Positions 22,786 to 23,611 of a DNA stretch of 23,611 nt are shown piece by piece. Positions within the stretch are counted from its first letter, which is position 1. The number at the start of each line of letters is the position of its first letter. The stretch comes from JAFASC01 sp036265935. GTDB taxonomy: Bacteria; Pseudomonadota; Alphaproteobacteria; Rhizobiales; Beijerinckiaceae. Position numbers and translations under genes: made by a program. Under the pieces are notes generated by a model, which did not search any database, was not told the DNA's origin, and was given only the letters and a program-made list of their open reading frames with translations. Location: assembly GCA_036265935.1 (NCBI GenBank), contig DATAOB010000015.1:1-23611 (forward strand), given 5' to 3'.

Positions 22786-23371
22786 CTACTCGTATTTTCA
22801 GTTTAGCTGGGACAGCCACGCCGCTTGGAGGCTGGCTTATTTTCCAAACCCCTGGATTGCAGGGGTAGCAGACGCGCAGGATACTTTGGATCAATGGGAA
22901 GCGTTAGAGGAGATGGGAGGTCTGTCACATGAGGATGCAAGTGATTTGATCGAAGAGCTGCCCTACAAAGGCGGCGATCCCGGCAATCAAGTTTGAATAC
23001 TCTAGGCAGCAGTATCGGGAAATTGTTCATCCTGCCGCTCATTTTCATATCGGGCGAAATGCCGACAATCGTTGGCCGTGCGCCGTGCTACTCGGCCCTC
23101 ATGCATTCTCAATGTTAGTTGCCCGACTTTACTACGCAGATGAATGGCGCACACGGAGCAGCTATGAAGGGGCTTCGGAGGTTGCGTAGATAACAAATTC
23201 GTCGAAATCATCCATAGCTCACAAGCGGTACACGAGTTCAGTGACACCGAACGACGAGGCCTTCACTTTGGCCGGAATATGGTGCCTATTCTCGAACCGC
23301 AGGCTGATCGGGGAACACGTCGCTCAGGTCGCACTGAATCGGAACGGACGAGGGGTGGGGGCGGTCGCTAG
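22742..23371 (+). pseudogene. DUF2290-like gene, broken by two frameshifts
   Basis: Three frames must be joined. The first (to 22996) has LLFLLSDYSYFQFSWDSH and WRLAYFPNPWIAG. A shift near 22974 leads to IPAIKFEYSRQQYREIVHPA, AHFHIGRN and HAFSMLVARLYYADEW, ending at TAG 23187. A second shift back near 23186 gives DNKFVEIIHSSQAVHEFSDT and ERRGLHF. The order 'FFQF, RLAYFPNP, IRFDY, HPxxHxxxG, F-x-RxxY, SDTERRxLH' matches what I know of DUF2290 proteins, whose function is unknown. The region expected before the FFQF-like segment seems missing, so a deletion probably joined it to the preceding fragment. The start coordinate is approximate; a short intact 85-residue protein from ATG 22742 is a less likely reading. 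Confidence 0.5.
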
Positions 23372-23380
23372 CCCCTCCCC
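23352..23380 (+). other. G-rich/C-rich hairpin upstream of lepA
   Basis: GGGGTGGGGGC at 23352-23362 can pair with GCCCCTCCCC at 23371-23380 with one mismatch, followed by a long C-rich, pyrimidine tract up to about 23415. It lies 43 bases before the lepA start, and could end transcription of the decayed region or lie in the lepA leader. No clear T run is present. Confidence 0.35.
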
Positions 23381-23423
23381 CCGCCCTTCCCCTGCCCTCA
23401 CCCCCCTGCTATCCCGGCCGCAC

Positions 23424-23611
23424 ATGGCCACCCACCCGATCGCCAATATCCGCAACTTCTCGATCGTCGCGCATATCGACCACGGCAAGTCGACGCTCGC
23501 CGACCGGCTGATCCAGACGACCGGCGGCCTCGCCGAGCGCGACATGGTCGAGCAGGTGCTCGATTCGATGGAGATCGAGCGCGAGCGCGGCATCACCATC
23601 AAGGCGCAGAC
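23424..23611 (+). CDS. lepA: Elongation factor 4 (LepA), N-terminal part
   Basis: The first 62 residues of the translational GTPase EF4 are present: MATHPIANIRNFSIVAHIDH, with the P-loop AHIDHGKST, then LADRLIQTTGGL, VLDSMEIERERGITIKAQ. The last block is switch I, whose wording is characteristic of LepA rather than EF-Tu, EF-G or BipA. EF4 binds ribosomes at the membrane or cytosol and affects translocation and initiation. Two or three residues (Ala, Thr, His) precede the conserved PIANIRNFSIVAHIDH block. No good Shine-Dalgarno sequence is visible before the ATG. The rest lies beyond the right edge. Confidence 0.96.
   Translation, partial: MATHPIANIRNFSIVAHIDHGKSTLADRLIQTTGGLAERDMVEQVLDSMEIERERGITIKAQ

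Overview
The window looks like the chromosome of an alphaproteobacterium, most likely a member of the Hyphomicrobiales (Rhizobiales). The DNA is GC-rich and densely coding. A chorismate mutase-hisC-prephenate dehydrogenase operon lies divergent to metX-metW. DUF2934 and DUF2277 proteins are present, there is a CtrA-type TTAA-N7-TTAA box, and several families of extragenic palindromes occur that are typical of this order.

Layout. 1-1995 (minus): a gamma-glutamyltransferase-family enzyme overlaps a DUF1028 protein that runs off the left edge. 2145-5600 (plus): a three-gene glycan cassette of GDP-mannose 4,6-dehydratase, a GDP-6-deoxymannose reductase-like enzyme and a GT4 glycosyltransferase, predicted to make and transfer a GDP-linked 6-deoxyhexose, probably D-rhamnose. 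5607-9555 (minus): a branched-chain-amino-acid-type ABC importer operon (binding protein, LivH, and a LivM-LivG permease-ATPase fusion) with a palindromic repeat between the first two genes and no LivF. 9741-11222 (plus): a TSUP transporter and two small DUF proteins. 11356-15654 (plus): an RND efflux pump followed directly by its periplasmic adaptor. 15820-16299 (plus): a PaaI-type thioesterase. 16344-19301 (minus): chorismate mutase, HisC-type aminotransferase and TyrC-type dehydrogenase, a complete-looking branch from chorismate toward tyrosine. 19403-21309 (plus): metX-metW for methionine synthesis. 23424 to the right edge (plus): the start of lepA.

The stretch 21310-23423, between metW and lepA, has no intact gene. 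Its first 800 bases are a nest of at least five different palindromic repeat families plus a separate GC-rich fold-back. From about 22200 the base composition becomes visibly less GC-rich, and decayed coding sequence follows: the tail of one reading frame, ATGA-linked to an N-terminal fragment of an unrecognised protein broken by an in-frame TGA, then a DUF2290-like protein broken by two frameshifts. I read this as the relic of a transferred accessory gene cluster, and it is the least ordinary part of the window. The other regions are mainly housekeeping or transport, with several organisational features worth checking. These are the chorismate mutase with a prephenate-dehydratase-like tail, the ABC permease-ATPase fusion, the repeat inside the liv operon, and the possibly leaderless metX. 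No CRISPR array, tRNA, rRNA, insertion sequence or intact prophage gene was seen.
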